Shown: positions 1 to 12,010 of the stretch, piece after piece
Layout of the letters: every line of letters starts with the position of its first letter
How positions within the stretch are numbered: position 1 is the stretch's first letter
From: Nepenthes gracilis
Taxonomy: Eukaryota; Streptophyta; Magnoliopsida; Caryophyllales; Nepenthaceae
DNA: 64,000 nucleotides
Assembly: GCA_033239525.1 (NCBI GenBank)
Contig: BSYO01000028.1
Location: 11,091,597-11,155,596 of the forward strand
Direction: 5' to 3'
Program-made: the position numbers and the translations under genes
Notes under the pieces: model-generated
What the model was told of the DNA's origin: nothing
Database searches by the model: none
Seen by the model: the letters and a program-made list of their open reading frames with translations, nothing else

Positions 1-1
1 G

Positions 2-1262
2 AGACCTGGGGGTCTCGCCTTCACTTCCACTACTAATATCCCGGCCGGGCCTTCAAGAGCTGCTGAGCGGAACATAAAGTTTCCTGAGCCTCAGTCCTCT
101 TGTGATGATGATGATGATGACGACGTTCCTCTGATTAAGAGGATGAGGACAGGAGCCTCTCTTCCGGGGCCCTCGGGATCTGGCGGCTTCGCCTTCGCTG
201 CCACTGCTAATCCGCCCATTACACCCGCAGAGGTTCTCCTTCAGAGTGCGCGGTCCTCGGACATTCAGCCCCCCAGTGATGACCTTGTTCCCGGCGCTTC
301 CGTTACTTTGCCTGGTGACGTCTCGGGCAGGATTGATCATCCTCACGAGGACATAGGAGGCGGGAGTGCCGCGAGGATTCCGAGAGGGGAGTGTCACCAA
401 ATGATCCGGAGATGGTGGAGGTCGTGGATTTGAGTGTTGACGAGCCCGCGCCTCCTGGCCCTTCTGAAGGGCCCGTTACTACGGAGGCCGAGCGGTTGCC
501 TAAGGCCTTTAGGGGCGTTGCTGTTGAGGCGGATCTCCAAGTGGCCTTGTTGGCCGATGAGTCCGTGACTGAGGCGGCGCCCGCGGGGCTTAGAGGAGGC
601 CCGCAGGAGTCCGAGTCCCAAGTGGAGTATGGCCTAGGGGATGACCCCTTGGTTTCTGAGGTAGCCTACTGCTCCCTTACTTTCCTTGTCTTCCTTTATT
701 TATGCCTTGATGGACTTTCCTGTGGCAGCTGCAGAGTCTGATAGCCGGCCTCAACGGGTTAGTGGGAGTGATTGCTCAGTCCCGCCTGGAAGTGAGGTCT
801 TCGAATGCTGCTCGTGAAGCCGCGCAGCGGGCGGAGGTGGAGCTAGCTGGGGCAAAGGAGAAGATTGCTTCTCTTGAGGCTACCAACAAGGATCTGCGCC
901 TTAGACAGAGCCTCCTTCAGGAACGGATTCTCTCCCTGGAGGAGAGGTTGAGGACGTCCGTGCAGATTGCGGAGATGGCTCCTGTGCTGGACGGCAAATT
1001 CCGGGACGGTGTTCGCATGTGCCGCCGAGTGGCGCGGTTAATCCGTCCGCGGTTTCCCGTGGCCGTCCTTGATCCTAGGAATGCTGGTGCCTTGAGCATG
1101 GAGGACTTGTACGGCGTCAATGGCAGGCCTTTCCCTGGCCCTCCTCAGGCAGAGCCTAATAGTGAGCCTTTTACGCCTGAGGAAGCGGTTCCAGTGGAGC
1201 AGACGGGATCTTCGGGGGCTCATGAGGCTCAGAGGGGAAAGGCCCGAGCGGCACCCTCTTGA
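2..1262 (+). pseudogene. Antisense gene of Tat element: acidic/Pro-rich plus coiled-coil protein (broken, 5' end outside window)
   Basis: The reading frame is open from the window edge (2-433), shifts frame near 390, continues to 660, is interrupted by a 68-bp GT-AG intron (661-728, phase 0), and runs 729-1262 to a TGA. Exon 1 encodes a Ser/Pro/Ala-rich stretch with seven consecutive Asp codons from a GAT repeat (about 103-124). Exon 2 encodes a heptad-rich coiled coil (Glu/Leu/Arg-rich, about 780-960) and ends in a module of the form GVxMCRR...PxFPVxxLDPRNAGALS. The same module and an intron at the same place recur at 47768-48211, 49048-49558 and 10770-11340. The gene lies antisense to its host element. 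Tat-lineage elements are known to carry such an extra ORF near the 3' LTR; its function is not established. Confidence 0.7.
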
Positions 1263-1603
1263 CATGCTGCCCCCTTATACTTCACTTTGTTTTCTTTGGT
1301 TTTGTCGTACTTGTACAGAAAATCTCTTTTTGTGAATAAGACTTAGTCCTTTTTGCTTTAAAGCTTTGGACGTTCTCTTTATGTCTCACTTGTACGTGTG
1401 GTCTCTTTTTTTTTTTCGCGGCGCATTGTTTAGCGCGCATCTTTCGTCTTAAGCCGGGCAGTCCCTTTCATGCGCTTGACCTTTTTACCTTTTCGGACTT
1501 AGGCGCTCAGCCTTTTCAGGGATTTCTGGCTCTTAGCCTTCTAGGCGTACTTTCGCCGCCCGGTCTTTAGGATCGCTTTAGTCGCGGATGAACTTCTGAG
1601 TTA

Positions 1604-2380
1604 TGACCTCAAGGGCCCGGCCTCTGGGACCGCTCGGTCGCAGCCGGGTTTTTAAATGACCTCAAGGGCCCGGCCTCTGAGACCGCCTGGTCACGCCAGG
1701 TTTTTGATGACCTCAAGGGCCCGGCCTCTGGGACCGCCTGGTCACGGCCAGGTTTTTGATGACCTCAAGGGCCCGGCCTCTGGGACCGCCTGGTCACGGC
1801 CAGGTTTTTGATGACCTCAAGGGCCCGGCCTCTGGGACCGCCTGGTGACGGCCGGGTTTTTTATGACCTCAAGGGCCCGGCCTTTGGGACCGCCTGGTCA
1901 CGGCCAGATTTTTTATGACCTCAAGGGCCCGCCTGCAGGGACCGCCCGGGTCACGGCGAGGTTTTCGATGACCTCAAGGGCCCGACCTGGGGGCCGCCCC
2001 GGTCACGGCCAAGTTTTGATGACCTCAAGGGCTCGGCCTCCGGACCGCCCCGGTCACGGCCAGGTTTTTGATGACCTCAAGGGCCCGGCCTGCAGACCGC
2101 CCGGGTCACGGCCGGTTTTTGATGACCTCGAGGCCGCTCCTGCAGGACCGCCTCCGGTCACGGCCCGGGTTTTTGATGACCTCAAGGGCCCGGCCTCTGG
2201 GACCGCCTGGTCACGGCTGGTTTTTGATGACCTCAGGCCCTGGGCCTGACCGCCCGGTCACAACTCGGTTTTTGATGACCTCGAGGCCCGGCCTCGGGAC
2301 CGCCTCAGTCACAAACGGGTTTTTGATGACCTCAAGGGCCCGGCCTCTGGGACCGCCTGGTCACAGCCAGGTTTTTATTT
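1604..2380. repeat. Minisatellite, 52-bp unit, about 15 copies
   Basis: Each unit starts ATGACCTCAAGGGCCCGGCC and continues with GGGACCGCCTGGTCACGGCC and a run of T. Unit starts near 1604, 1656, 1707, 1759, 1811, 1863, 1915 and 1968 show a regular 52-bp period; later copies are more divergent. It lies between the 3' end of the antisense gene and the Gag remnant, the same relative position as the 42-bp array at 49780-50055. Long open frames here are by-products of the repeat. Confidence 0.9.
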
Positions 2381-2486
2381 GTTGGATGCCGTGAGTTGCT
2401 GGCTGCTTCCCGCTGGGTCTTCGCAGGAAGCGGTCAAGGAGAGAGCATGAAACACTTCCTTGTAAGGGTGAAAAATGCACGTTTTA

Positions 2487-3348
2487 TTAATGCATATTTT
2501 TCTTACATTGAATGGTCTCAAGGCCTTTTTTGTCCCTTTTCCCTCTCTCTCCTTTCTTTTTTTTTTTTTTTAGTCCGCCTATGATGGCCTTGCCCCTCGA
2601 GCGGCGTGATCGGGGCGTTTCGCTGCCCGGGGCCACGCCTGTGTCTTCGCAGGAAGTGGTCAAGGTATCCTTCCGCGCGCCCGCCGAGTTCCGCCTGGAG
2701 CTTCTTACTGATCCTCGGTGTCGTGACCGGGCTGCCATGATAATGGCAAAGATTCCCATTGGTCGCCTCCCTCCGGGTTTCAACGCCTTGGGCCATCTTA
2801 GGAACCTTTCGTCCTCGATCCGCCTCGGGATGTTGGTGACGGTCGAGTGAAGGCCAATGGGCCCGAGTGCTTTTCTTCCCAAGGGCCATCCGCCGGGTGC
2901 GTCATGCCCTACGGCCGTTGGGTCTTTTTGGTGGGTGCTCGCCCTTCGCTTCCTTCCCCGTCCTCGGGGCGGGGTCTTCTCGACGCTGCCGGCTGAGTTG
3001 CTTGCGGCCTTAGGTCCAAAGACTGCCTTCCAGCCTTTTGAGCCCCCTTCTTGAAGGGGCCGGACTCATGGACTTCTTTTTGTTGAGGTAGTCCCTCAAC
3101 TCGCCTGGAGCCCGCGCCGACTGCAGTCGTCTGAGCGCCGTGGGACGCGGGCTTTCGGAGCGTGGGCTCCTAGAATGTCCGCCTGCCTTCTGCTGGAGGT
3201 TGCGAACGGCCCTCGTGAGGTTGTCCACCTTCTGCGCCAGTTTGCGCACGCTGGTGCCGGGACCGCCGCCCGTTCTGCTGCCCGACGGGAGGCACTCGTC
3301 ATGGCGGTCTCCTCTTCCGGTGGACGTGCTGCCTTGTCTGCTGAGCAT
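2487..3348 (-). pseudogene. Retrotransposon Gag remnant
   Basis: Directly downstream (minus strand) of the primer binding site. The 3010-3348 part encodes a Ser/Arg-rich N-terminal segment with a short heptad stretch (VRKLAQKVDNLTRAVRNLQ). The 2487-2890 part contains FLRWPKALKPGGRRP and, in an overlapping frame, CHYHGSPGHDTED-like residues; these match [16 protein letters not shown] and [15 protein letters not shown] in the Gag of the full-length element (54172-54582). The two pieces are in different frames with stops, and the central Gag domain is missing, so no protein can be made. About 2396-2486 holds an AT-rich junction (TTTTATTAATG) also seen at the end of pol in the full-length element. 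Confidence 0.68.
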
Positions 3349-3410
3349 CGTTGGGGCGTTTGCTTGTTGTTGGGGGATGGGAAGCCGCTTAGTTTTTTGT
3401 CCTTCCTTTT

Positions 3411-3430
3411 ATTCCCACAGACGGCGCCAA
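3411..3430 (-). other. Primer binding site
   Basis: On the minus strand this reads TTGGCGCCGTCTGTGGGAAT and immediately follows the 5' LTR. The identical 19-20 bases follow the LTR at 28734, and decayed versions follow the LTRs at 19984 and 55717. The primer tRNA was not assigned. Confidence 0.85.
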
Positions 3431-4487
3431 TGTTGCGTTACGTTCCCACCTGAGCTCGCTATGGACGCGAGTTGGAGATGGTGAGGGTCACCCAGTGGGA
3501 TGACTGCTATGGCAGAGAGATACGGGGTGTCGACCACCCAGTAGGATCTCTCGGGAGGCTCGTTGATAAGGGGCGTTGGACCTCGGCGTTCGGTCGCCGA
3601 TGCGTGGTTCCCAGCAAATACAAGTGAGTGAAGTCTTTGGATACGAGATGAGAACTGGGACCGGATGTTTTAAGTGGAAAACCTCCTCTTGAATGGGGAG
3701 GAAAACCACTAGGCTCGGGGCCCGTAAAGAGCTTCACTATATGGGTTGGAGATTTTACAGTACAACAGTGAGGTTATTCCTTCCCTATCTCTCGTTTTGT
3801 GTTTATCTCCTAATAAGCCTATGCTCTCAAGGAGCCTTCTTACACGTCTTCTGGGGTGTTAGGCGTGGAGAAGGGGAATGCTTGCTGGAAGCTTTGTGAG
3901 TCTAAAAGGCTCTCTCTTTTGCGTGTCTCTGGAAGGGTCTCTCCTGGGAAGGAGATCTTGCTGTGTATTTATAGTGGCAGTCGGACCGTTGGGGAGTGGA
4001 CACGTGTCGTCCATCCGACGGTTGAGGAGCTAGGCCACTGGCTTCCTTTAATGCAGCTGACATGTGGGAAATGGCATGCGGACGGCGGCCGTGGCAGCCT
4101 TTCAAAAAGGTGTCGTGTACAGAATCGGATATCCGCCCGATTTGACTAGGCATGCTCTGTTGATGCGGCGATGCGCGAGTTGCGTGCTTTCTTGGAAACC
4201 GTCGAAATAGGCCAGTTGGCATTCTCAGCCATGGACGGGCGGTTCTCGGACGGCTGCGAGTCCTCTCGCAACCTCGCGGTCTTGGGAGGAGAGAACAGTC
4301 CCCGCGAGGTCCTCTGGAAAGTCCGAGAGATTCTCCTTGGCTTCTTGGCCGCTTGGGTGGTAAGGAACCCCCTGTGCTCTCGGCCCTTGGGCTTCTCGCC
4401 CGGGCCATCTGATCTGCTCGTGTGGATGTCTCTGGGCCTCTTTCATTTGGGCCGTGCTTTTATGGGCCTTTATACTGGGGCCCAACA
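3431..4487 (-). repeat. 5' LTR (TGTTG...CAACA, 1057 bp)
   Basis: Begins TGTTGCGTTACG next to the primer binding site and ends GGGGCCCAACA, giving 5-bp inverted ends. A minus-strand TATA-like CTATAAATACACAG lies near 3962-3975. Its reverse complement resembles the solo LTR at 22540-23682, where both share a start with TGTTGGG and GGCCCATAAAA. Confidence 0.88.
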
Positions 4488-4492
4488 AGATT

Positions 4493-7002
4493 AATTTAAT
4501 ATTAATTATAATTTTGTATAATTTGGGTATAGTAAAAATTAATTCAATATTATAAAATTTGGAAGGATATTTGGATTAATCGGATTGGCGTTCAAAGTTT
4601 GCTCGTGCTATAGCTTGAAAATCGGTTTGAATTTTAAAATAAAAAAGTTTAAAATAATAATAATAATAATTAAAACAAAAAAAAGAAAAAGAAAAGAAAA
4701 GAAAAGAAAAACGAAATCTGAAGAGAGTCAGGGAGAGAGAAAGGGAGAGAGAAAGCGGAGGGGGAGAAAAGAAGAGAGAGAGGGTGATCGGCACAAGCTG
4801 CTGCCGCCGCTGTCCCAGAGGTCTCGACGTTGGGAATGGGAGCCGGCGAAGCCCTCTCCGCAGTGATACCCTCCATTTTGTCCACCGGTGTTTGTAGAAG
4901 ACGGATTCTCGAACCGAAGCTGAACGGCCGCCGTCAATTCGCAATCGTCACCGGAGAAAAGCGGTAAAATAAAGGTAAATAAATTCTTCTATTCTCTTCA
5001 TTAATGTTGAATCTTTGTTTGCATGTGTGAATTTTGAGAAAAATTAGATAAAAATCGTGATTTTTGATATTTTGGTGGAGGCGGCTCGTAGTCGAAGGAG
5101 AGGGGAGGAATGACGGCTCGCATGCGTTGTCGTTCATGTCGTGCTGTCACCGGGTTCGCTGCCATTGTGGTCACCGCCGTCATCCGTGCCAGAGTCGTCG
5201 CCTATGAAAGCAACCGTGGAAAAAACAGAGAGATAGAGGTGCGAAGTGAGAGAGAGAGAGGGGGAAGAGAGAGAGGCAGCATGCACCGTAGGAGAGAGAA
5301 GGGTGCTGTTCACATACTTCAAGACTTCTTTTTTCAAATTTGTGAAGTATGATACTAAGGCAAGTATCTGTAAACCTCTTCTTTGGTCTGATTTAACATT
5401 TAAAATATTTTAGATACTGTATAAAATTTTTACTAACATGTATATATTTTTATACACTTAAATTATTTATTTTGGATATGTATGTATAGTTCATTGGATG
5501 CTTTGGGGATTATTGGACTATATTTTATATTTTTGAAGAGTTTAATATTTTTCTGAAATCTTAAATAATTTATTGAATACTGTATATTTTTATATTGGTA
5601 TATTTATATGAAAATGAGTATGAAACTTTGCATAGACTGTATAATTACATATACATGTCGGATTGTGGTTACTACATTTATATTTGAATTATTAGATTTT
5701 CTGGCCAGTTCTTGACGGGGAGATATTTTTATTTGAAAATCTCTTTCTACCTATAGGAAAGGTTTGAAGTAATGACTCTTCCTTTTTGGACGATTTGATT
5801 TGACCTTATAATATATTTCAAAGTCCTAATATATCTAACAAGTTTAAAAATTACATTCAAAGTCTCGGGTGGTAAGTAAGAGTGAGCAACCTTACCCATG
5901 GGTATAGAGTACATGAGTAGCCATATTTGCTAGCCTAATGTACATTTGCTTTTGTCTAAGATTACCGGGATCATGTGTAACCCTTCATCAAGCTAGTCTT
6001 TAAATAATCGGAACCCAAATTTGATACACGAATTGTATCTCTGCATTTATTTGTATCGGACTTTGATTTGGATTTGGATATTAGATTTAGATTTAAAATT
6101 CATTGATTTTACCCTTAGTTGGGTCTCGGTATGTCTCGTACAAATAATTTTGGACTATATGTTTTGATCCGAACCCTTGGACTAATTACTGCGACGCTCC
6201 TTCGACTTTTGCACACGCTATTAGATTATCTCGCTATCGAATTCTGCCCTAAATCACAAGTTAATCGGGTATTGAATTTGGACTCGGACTCAAACTCGGA
6301 CTTGGAATTTAGAATTGGCGAATTGCCTATCGGAATTGGCTTGGATCACTTCTATTTTGTTTATATATATATACACGTCCCGATGAGGACTGTTTTATAA
6401 TTTTAATATTTTTTTTGAATTTGGATATTTGATTTAGAGTACAAGATTGCCATTAGATTTTGGATCTTGAATTTTATATTGGATTTATCTTGTCATTTGA
6501 ATGGATTTTTATTCATATGACATTTTCTCTAATTTATTAGACTTTTTTTATTTAAAATATTATACTTGTTGAGTATTAAGCTCACTTTTCCTATTTTATT
6601 CCTTCAAAGTAGAAGAATCGAACTTATGCTAGAGTTAGGACGTGATTTGTTGGCTATTCGCCAGATTTGATGAGTTTTAATTTCAGTAGCATAGATTAAA
6701 TTGGTATTTGATGTGATTGGATAATGAATTGGTCAGATATAGGCTTATGATTATATTTTAGAAGTAGTTCAGACATTATATTATATTTGATCCTAATTTA
6801 GGTTGGATTGTTATATCCATTACAATAATTGTAGAGCAGGTCATGATTGTTTTATTTGGATGGCGATGAGGTCTTGTGTGGATTTATAATTTGTTAATCA
6901 TGTGTATTTGGTTTGTCACATCCAAAATTTTGGGATTTAATATTATTTGCTGAACTTATTTGATATATTAAATTTTAGAAATTATAATTAATTATTTAAA
7001 TT
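4493..7002 (+). repeat. AT-rich dispersed repeat, family S, copy 1
   Basis: No credible coding frame. It begins with a GA-rich stretch (4650-4790 and 5235-5275) in a GC-richer leader and passes into AT-rich sequence with TATCTG/GTAAAC motifs. Around 6560-6680 (GTTGAGTATTAAGCTCACTTT, then TTGGCTATTCGCCAGATTTGA) it is homologous to the reverse complement of 17280-17400, so the block is an unclassified dispersed element, probably non-autonomous. Element 7003-21881 abuts its right end. Its family (LTR, LARD or other) cannot be told from what is visible. Confidence 0.5.
4640..4790. repeat. Purine-only low-complexity tract
   Basis: A-rich (AAT)n, then AAAAG repeats, then GAGAG repeats with very few pyrimidines for about 120 bases. 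The Lys/Arg/Glu-rich open frame crossing it is a composition artefact. Confidence 0.8.
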
Positions 7003-8650
7003 AACCTGCTTGGTCCGAGTTCGTGACAGATGATTAGAAAGCCGCTCGATCTTTCACTGCAGGTCGAATTGGAGTGAGTTCGATCTCTATCACTGCAAAC
7101 TTGGATTTTGCACTACAACTAATAAATAAAATGTTAAAAGATTGGTCGGATTTATTTCCCAATTTATCTTCCGATATTCAATTCGTAAATCTTTCTCATT
7201 AGTGAAAAAGTACAATAATATAAGAGAAATGCATGGATGTATATTATGGGTGGATTGAGTGTCTTGGATGTGCTCGGTTAGGAATCAGCTTATGGATAGA
7301 GAACTGAGCTCCAACAAGTGCACCTGACTGATGTGCGACTTTGCAAAATAGAGAATTGGGCTCCGCTGAGGTGTGCCCGACCACAGGATGCCTTTGAGAG
7401 ATGGAGGATAAGGTTCCAACTAAGTGCGCTTGGCCTAGTTGTGGATTTGAGAGATGGAGGGTAAGGCTCTAACTAAGTACGCTTGACCAAGAGGCAACTT
7501 TGAGAGATGGAGGATTGAGCTCTGCTAATGTGCGCTTGGCAAGGGGGCTTTAAAAGATGGAGGACAAGGCTCCGATTGAGTGCGTTTGATTAAGGGCGGC
7601 TTTGAGAGATAAAGGACAAGATTCCGACTGAATGAGCCCAACCAGGAGACGACTTTGAGAGATAGAAAACTGAGTTCTAGCAATGAGTGGCTGATTATCA
7701 AGTGTAATTGTGGAGGGGTGGCTAACTGGAGGAGGAGAGATTCTTGGTCACTAACGGCGAAGAAAAAGTTCACCTCCAGTCAGTCAGGACGGAGGGGGTT
7801 CTCTATGCCATACTCTACGAGTCGTCTTCACCAATCGGGATTAGTAATCGGTAAGGATGAATGATTTGCCTCAGGCTGGAGGTAGCCCTGAGATTGTTCG
7901 TTGCATACCCTTGGTCATCTCTCTCATTCTCCATTCTTACGAGTTTGGAAAGAGTTTTCTTCTAGGATTCTCCTCCCCTCTTTTTTCCCCCTTCCTAAGG
8001 TTTTAACCTTAGCCAAATCCTCTCCTCTAGGGACTTAGAGCCCAAACTGACCTCCCCCTTCTCTGCAGAGGAAGGGGGATATTTATAGAGTGGGGACTGT
8101 GAAGCCTATTTTGGGGCATACTGCTGGCAGCAATTGCTCATGCAGATTCGTTGAGCTGCCTCGGTGATTTTGAAAATTGATTACGATGGCCCTAGCTATA
8201 CGGGGATACTCTTTCCTTTTTCGAAGCGATCGTGAGGTGTGTCGTATGGCAACTACCTTCTTGGGAGCAATTATCCTATGATATTCACCAAATTGCCTCA
8301 ATAATTATGGCAAGTTCCTTTTGCATATGCACACGGCTCTGACCAGGCTATCGGTTGTTAGGCTAAATGAGCGCTTTGCACTGTGATTGGCGGCACATGT
8401 TGGTGATTGCCATCTAGAGAACCATGCGTGAATTGTAATCATGCAGGTATGTCTATTGAGTCGGAGCTAAGTTGGCGTTGCTGGGACGCGCATTGATGGG
8501 CTGCATATGGCAGGCGGCATAAATGGTCCACGTCTTGATGGCCAATCCTAGGCTGCATGATCCGGGGCCTTCTCCTGGTTTGCAACTTTCGGGCTGTTCT
8601 TCTACCGTAGGAATAGACTCAGAGCCAACTCATGGGTATAGGACCCATCA
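7003..8650 (-). repeat. 3' LTR of the 7-22 kb element
   Basis: Ends ACCCATCA directly before the PPT at 8651. It is colinear with 19984-21881, for example in the shared stretch GCTCGATCTTTCACTGCAGG, the TTTGAGAGATGGAGG array and GGGGGATATTTATAGAG. The latter, read on the minus strand, is a TATA-like CTATAAATATCC near 8080-8091. Confidence 0.82.
7390..7690. repeat. Tandem array inside LTR, 50-55 bp unit
   Basis: Units of the form TTTGAGAGATGGAGGAYAAGGCTCC followed by AGTGCGCTTGRCC. Copies start near 7395, 7449, 7502, 7552 and 7606. The same core recurs in the LTRs at 20290-20890 and 57830-58760. Confidence 0.75.
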
Positions 8651-8667
8651 CTAGCCCCATTGTCGGG
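8651..8667 (-). other. Polypurine tract
   Basis: Minus strand CCCGACAATGGGGCTAG immediately precedes the 3' LTR. The GGGGCTAG core is shared with the PPTs at 45092 and 32058. Confidence 0.7.
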
Positions 8668-10340
8668 AGATTTAAAGTTTTTAACCCTCGACATGCCTCT
8701 GATGGAACGCCTATGGCAGGCCTGAACGCTTTCCTTTCTGAGGAGTTCTGCAGCCTTTCCGTACATGGGAGTAATGATCCTTTGCCTAGCTTGGCAAGAT
8801 TTGGGGCTGGTTCTCTTTTGAGCGTCGTTGATTCTCTGAGGATAATAGTGGTAGGCGTGATCTTCTGCAATGATTGTTCATCGATTTCCTCCATTGGCTG
8901 CAAATGGAGGGGCTTCCTTTGCCTTGTTGTACAAATCATTCTCCCATAAGCCAAGTGACGCGAGAGATTGGAGAGGGCATGGAGCTTGCATTGCCATTGG
9001 CCGGGATCTAAGGAAGCTCTAAGAGGTTCAAAGATGCCTTTCAAGTTTGCCTTGACTTCCTTACTTGGGTTGTTCTCTTGCCGTAACGAGGGTCGCCCAA
9101 GCGCAGGTTGCCGTTATCTCATTCTCCCAGCTTCCGTCGCATAATTCATGTCAGGGCGACTCAATGGAGGGGTGGCTCAGCCCCCGAAGGGGAGAAGATT
9201 GCTTCTTCACCATCCCATAGGGGTGAACGGCCACTCCATCTGTGGCCCATGTTGGATTGTTAGCGCTTGCTTGAGGAGGAGCTTCATGAGTCCGCTGAGG
9301 GTCCAATCAATTGTCGCCGCGTTGTGTCTGAAGCAAACTCTAGTTTGTGCGGCTATAACCTATCTCAATAAATGGTCTCTAGTGGTCGCCTCCTCCCTTT
9401 GCTCTTGCGGCAGAGGGCTTTTGCATGTGCTTCTTACTTTAGTAGCTAGATTACAGCAATGAGTAGGAGCCTTATCTTCTTGATTGTCTAAAATGTACGA
9501 TTATGGTCACTGAGATTTCATCTCAGGGTCATGTGTTTGCTTATCCTTTGGGTGTTCGTCCTAGTGAAGTAGGGCTTCCTTAGCCGGATCATCGTCCCAT
9601 GTATTTTTATTTCCTTTTTGAGTTGTGCGTTCGTCGTTGTCAATTTTGTACTTTGTAAATGGAATTAATGAATAAAACTATCAGGCATTCCTTATCTTTG
9701 CTGCATGGCTCCAATATGTTTGCATGTTGTAAATGATTGAAGTATTTGGACATTGCTTGATTTTTGGTAATCTGACTATTAAGGCGACTAGTGACCCAAT
9801 CTTTTGGTGGTCCGACCCTCGGTCGATCATTGTGATGCTTAGCCAGGGACACAAGTCGAGCAAATTAGCCTTGAGCCCGCTAGGGCTGTGTGCCATCCGT
9901 CTGCGGCCTAGAAAATGGTGTGGATGGCTGAAGTGTTTGGATGCCATTTGTTTGTTGCTTGGATTTCAATACCCTGACAGTTCGACCGAGCTAACAACTC
10001 AATCTTCTGGAAATTCAATCTTCAGTAGCTCATCTCAACGCTTGGTTGGGAGGTGGATTGGTTGAACCAACCTCGAGTCTATCAGAGTCAAGCATTGTCA
10101 ACCTGCCTTCTTTGGGGAACGGTGCACCTGGCATCATTATCTGAGATACGCTACCGTCACATCAAATAATGCGTCAAAACCCATCAATTGTCGGTGGGCT
10201 ATGCAAGGAGGCATTGCGTCAGTCGTCATAATGGTGATAGTGAAAGGACACACTAATCTACGCCAGGGTGAGGACATGTGTCGAGGTCATTATGGGGTGT
10301 GCCGCTTCTATGTCTTTGAATGACGTTGTCGCTTGGTTGG
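8668..10340 (+). other. Remains of first antisense cassette and spacer; no intact gene
   Basis: By position this matches 45106-48640 of the full-length element, but it is much shorter. It ends with TTGTACTTTGTAAATGG and AATGAATAAAAC (about 9647-9680), which resembles the poly(A)-like end after the first antisense gene at 48310-48340. The open frames at 8632-8949 and 9148-9462 show no domain I recognise and no match to that gene, so I treat them as decayed sequence. From 9700 to 10340 there is no coding signal. Confidence 0.45.
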
Positions 10341-10348
10341 GGTGTTGG

Positions 10349-10357
10349 CTATTTAAG
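10349..10357 (+). promoter_or_regulatory. TATA-like box of antisense cassette
   Basis: GGCTATTTAAGCACTG is matched by GCCTATTTAAGAGTGG at 48651 in the full-length element; both lie roughly 60-130 bp upstream of the start of the antisense gene. Conservation between two element copies is the main support. Confidence 0.5.
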
Positions 10358-10475
10358 CACTGACCCCCAACTGTTTCTTCATCACTTGACTTTTGTGGAT
10401 GTCTCTATTTTTGTTTTGCCATCTTCTAGCCTTGCCTTTTGGATGGATAACTGAAACGTTATTGATATTTTCACT

Positions 10476-11340
10476 TTGCTTGCATTGGCCTGGGGAGTAT
10501 CATCTTCCTCCACCTCTGAGTTTTCGATGGAGGAGGGAAGTAATGACGAGCGAATGATGGAGGTAATTGAGGAAGAGGACTCAGTAAGTGGGGCTGCTGC
10601 TGAGGGGACCCACCCAGGTGCCCCAATTATTAAGCCCCAAGAGGCTCTGATTGGCGCCCCAGGCCTTGAATCCATCGGATCTTCTCGTATGGAGGTAATG
10701 TTCTATGAATCTTGGGTGGCGTGCTTTTTTGCTATAGCCTCTGTCTAGCCACTCTTTTCTATTTGACAGCCGCGGGGGTGCTTGGCTGGTTGGAGGAGGC
10801 TATACGCTTGCGAGGGAATGAGATTGCTCACTTGCTATGCATGAACACTATTCAAGTCACCGGAGAGATGGAACACTAGGTCAACGCTGCTATTTCTGAG
10901 GCCCAGTAGTGCTTGGAGTGGGCCAGCTACCTTGACTGAGCTCTGTCTAAGTCCAAGGCGAGATCGCAAGAGCTCTTAGAGGTCAATGGTCAGGCTCCGA
11001 ATTGGATAGCGTTGCTTACGGATGAGTTTCTGGAGAGTTGGTGACAGCATGATGATCTATTTGGCATGTGCACTGGAATGGAGGGAGAGCTAAGGATAAG
11101 GTTTTGTCCTAAGGAGGTGGCCCCTATACTAGATAAACGGTTTCAGGGGGCATGCATTTTTACAAACGGATAGCCTCTTTGGCATCTCTGAACTTCCTTG
11201 TCGGTTTCTTGGACTTAAGGAATGCTGAAACTTCTCGCCGCTCAAACCTAACTGATTTCTCGGTTAGAGAAGGTAGAGGGCCTGCACCACATTCTCTGAA
11301 GTGCCCTCGACCATATGATAGCCATCTGGGTAGGCTGTAG
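10476..11340 (+). pseudogene. Antisense coiled-coil gene (broken copy)
   Basis: Exon 1 (frame of 10476) is Ser/Glu-rich and acidic and ends at 10694. A GT-AG intron (10695-10769) follows, then an exon in the frame of 10772 with stops. Residues such as GNEIAHLL, GEMEH and EWASYLD line up with [14 protein letters not shown] and VWANYLD at 49048-49210. The last part (11152-11340) ends FLDLRNAETSRRS, matching [13 protein letters not shown] at about 49420-49460. Shared in-frame stops after YLD in both copies suggest they descend from an already damaged master, or that the reading frame here is not translated. No start codon was fixed. Confidence 0.55.
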
Positions 11341-11859
11341 GCGCAGATAACATCTTGTATCTTTTGAGGCTGTCGGATGCCTTCAAATGTATATCCTAAT
11401 TTTTAATGAATTAGGTTTTTCTTTGTTCATTAAGCAAAATCGCCATCGTGGTCGAGTTTAAACAGGTGCCTTTGTCTTGTTGCCTTTGCTCCGGTCAGGA
11501 GGAGGTTGTGGCACATACAAATTCTTTGCCGGCTAGGCACTGGTGCCATTGTTGTCGGGCTCGGTTGGATGCACTCGGCCGATTGCGCTTGTTCCTAGGA
11601 GGAGGTTATGCTGCTGAGAAAATATGGTTGGCAGAGAAGCCATGTGACTATCATTGCCGGGCTTTAGTGTAGTCTAGGCGGTCGCCCGCATGTGTCCTTC
11701 GGCACTCGGTCCTGTTTGAGGATGTCATAACTTTCATTCATTTGGTCCTAATCCGTTGACCATTGTAGACTGATGGTGCTCGTCCCTATTGTAGAAAGTC
11801 ATTGCACGTATGTTGAAAAGTCCCCTAAGGTTTTTAGTGTCCGGCTGTGCATGAGCCGC

Positions 11860-12010
11860 TCGGTGCGGGCCCGAGGTTCTAATCCAATCACAAATGGGCC
11901 GCTCAGTATGGGATCAAGGTTCAAATTCGACCGTGAATGGGTTGCATGGTATAGGACGAAGGCGCAGATCCAACCGCGAATGGGCCGCTAGACTCAGGAT
12001 CGTGGTTCTT
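11860..12010. repeat. Degenerate minisatellite, about 42-bp unit
   Basis: Three or so diverged copies of a unit containing CCGCGAATGGGCCGCTNGGTATAGGA. The same unit forms a clearer array at 49780-50055 and, in reverse complement, at 30538-30760. It sits after the antisense cassette, as in the other elements. Confidence 0.6.

Larger units (their letters stand above)
1..4487 (-). mobile_element. Tat-like Ty3/gypsy element without pol (partial, left end outside window)
   Basis: Read on the minus strand, the order is 5' LTR (3431-4487), primer binding site (3411-3430), a broken Gag (2487-3348), a 52-bp minisatellite (1604-2380), then a plus-strand antisense gene reaching the left window edge. 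The full-length element at 44191-56639 has the same order, but here nothing resembling protease, RT, RNase H or integrase lies between Gag and the minisatellite, so this copy is a pol-deleted, non-autonomous derivative. The base right after the LTR starts AGATT (4488-4492), the expected target-site duplication; its partner and the 3' LTR lie outside the window. Confidence 0.82.

Noticed and set aside
1845..2394. 134-aa and 108-aa repeat-rich frames
   Set aside because: The 52-bp minisatellite stays open in several frames; no domain.
2512..2850. Plus-strand 112-aa frame
   Set aside because: Opposite of the Gag remnant, whose zinc-binding residues are on the minus strand.
4585..4866. Lys/Arg-rich 93-aa frame
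   Set aside because: Purine-only low-complexity tract.
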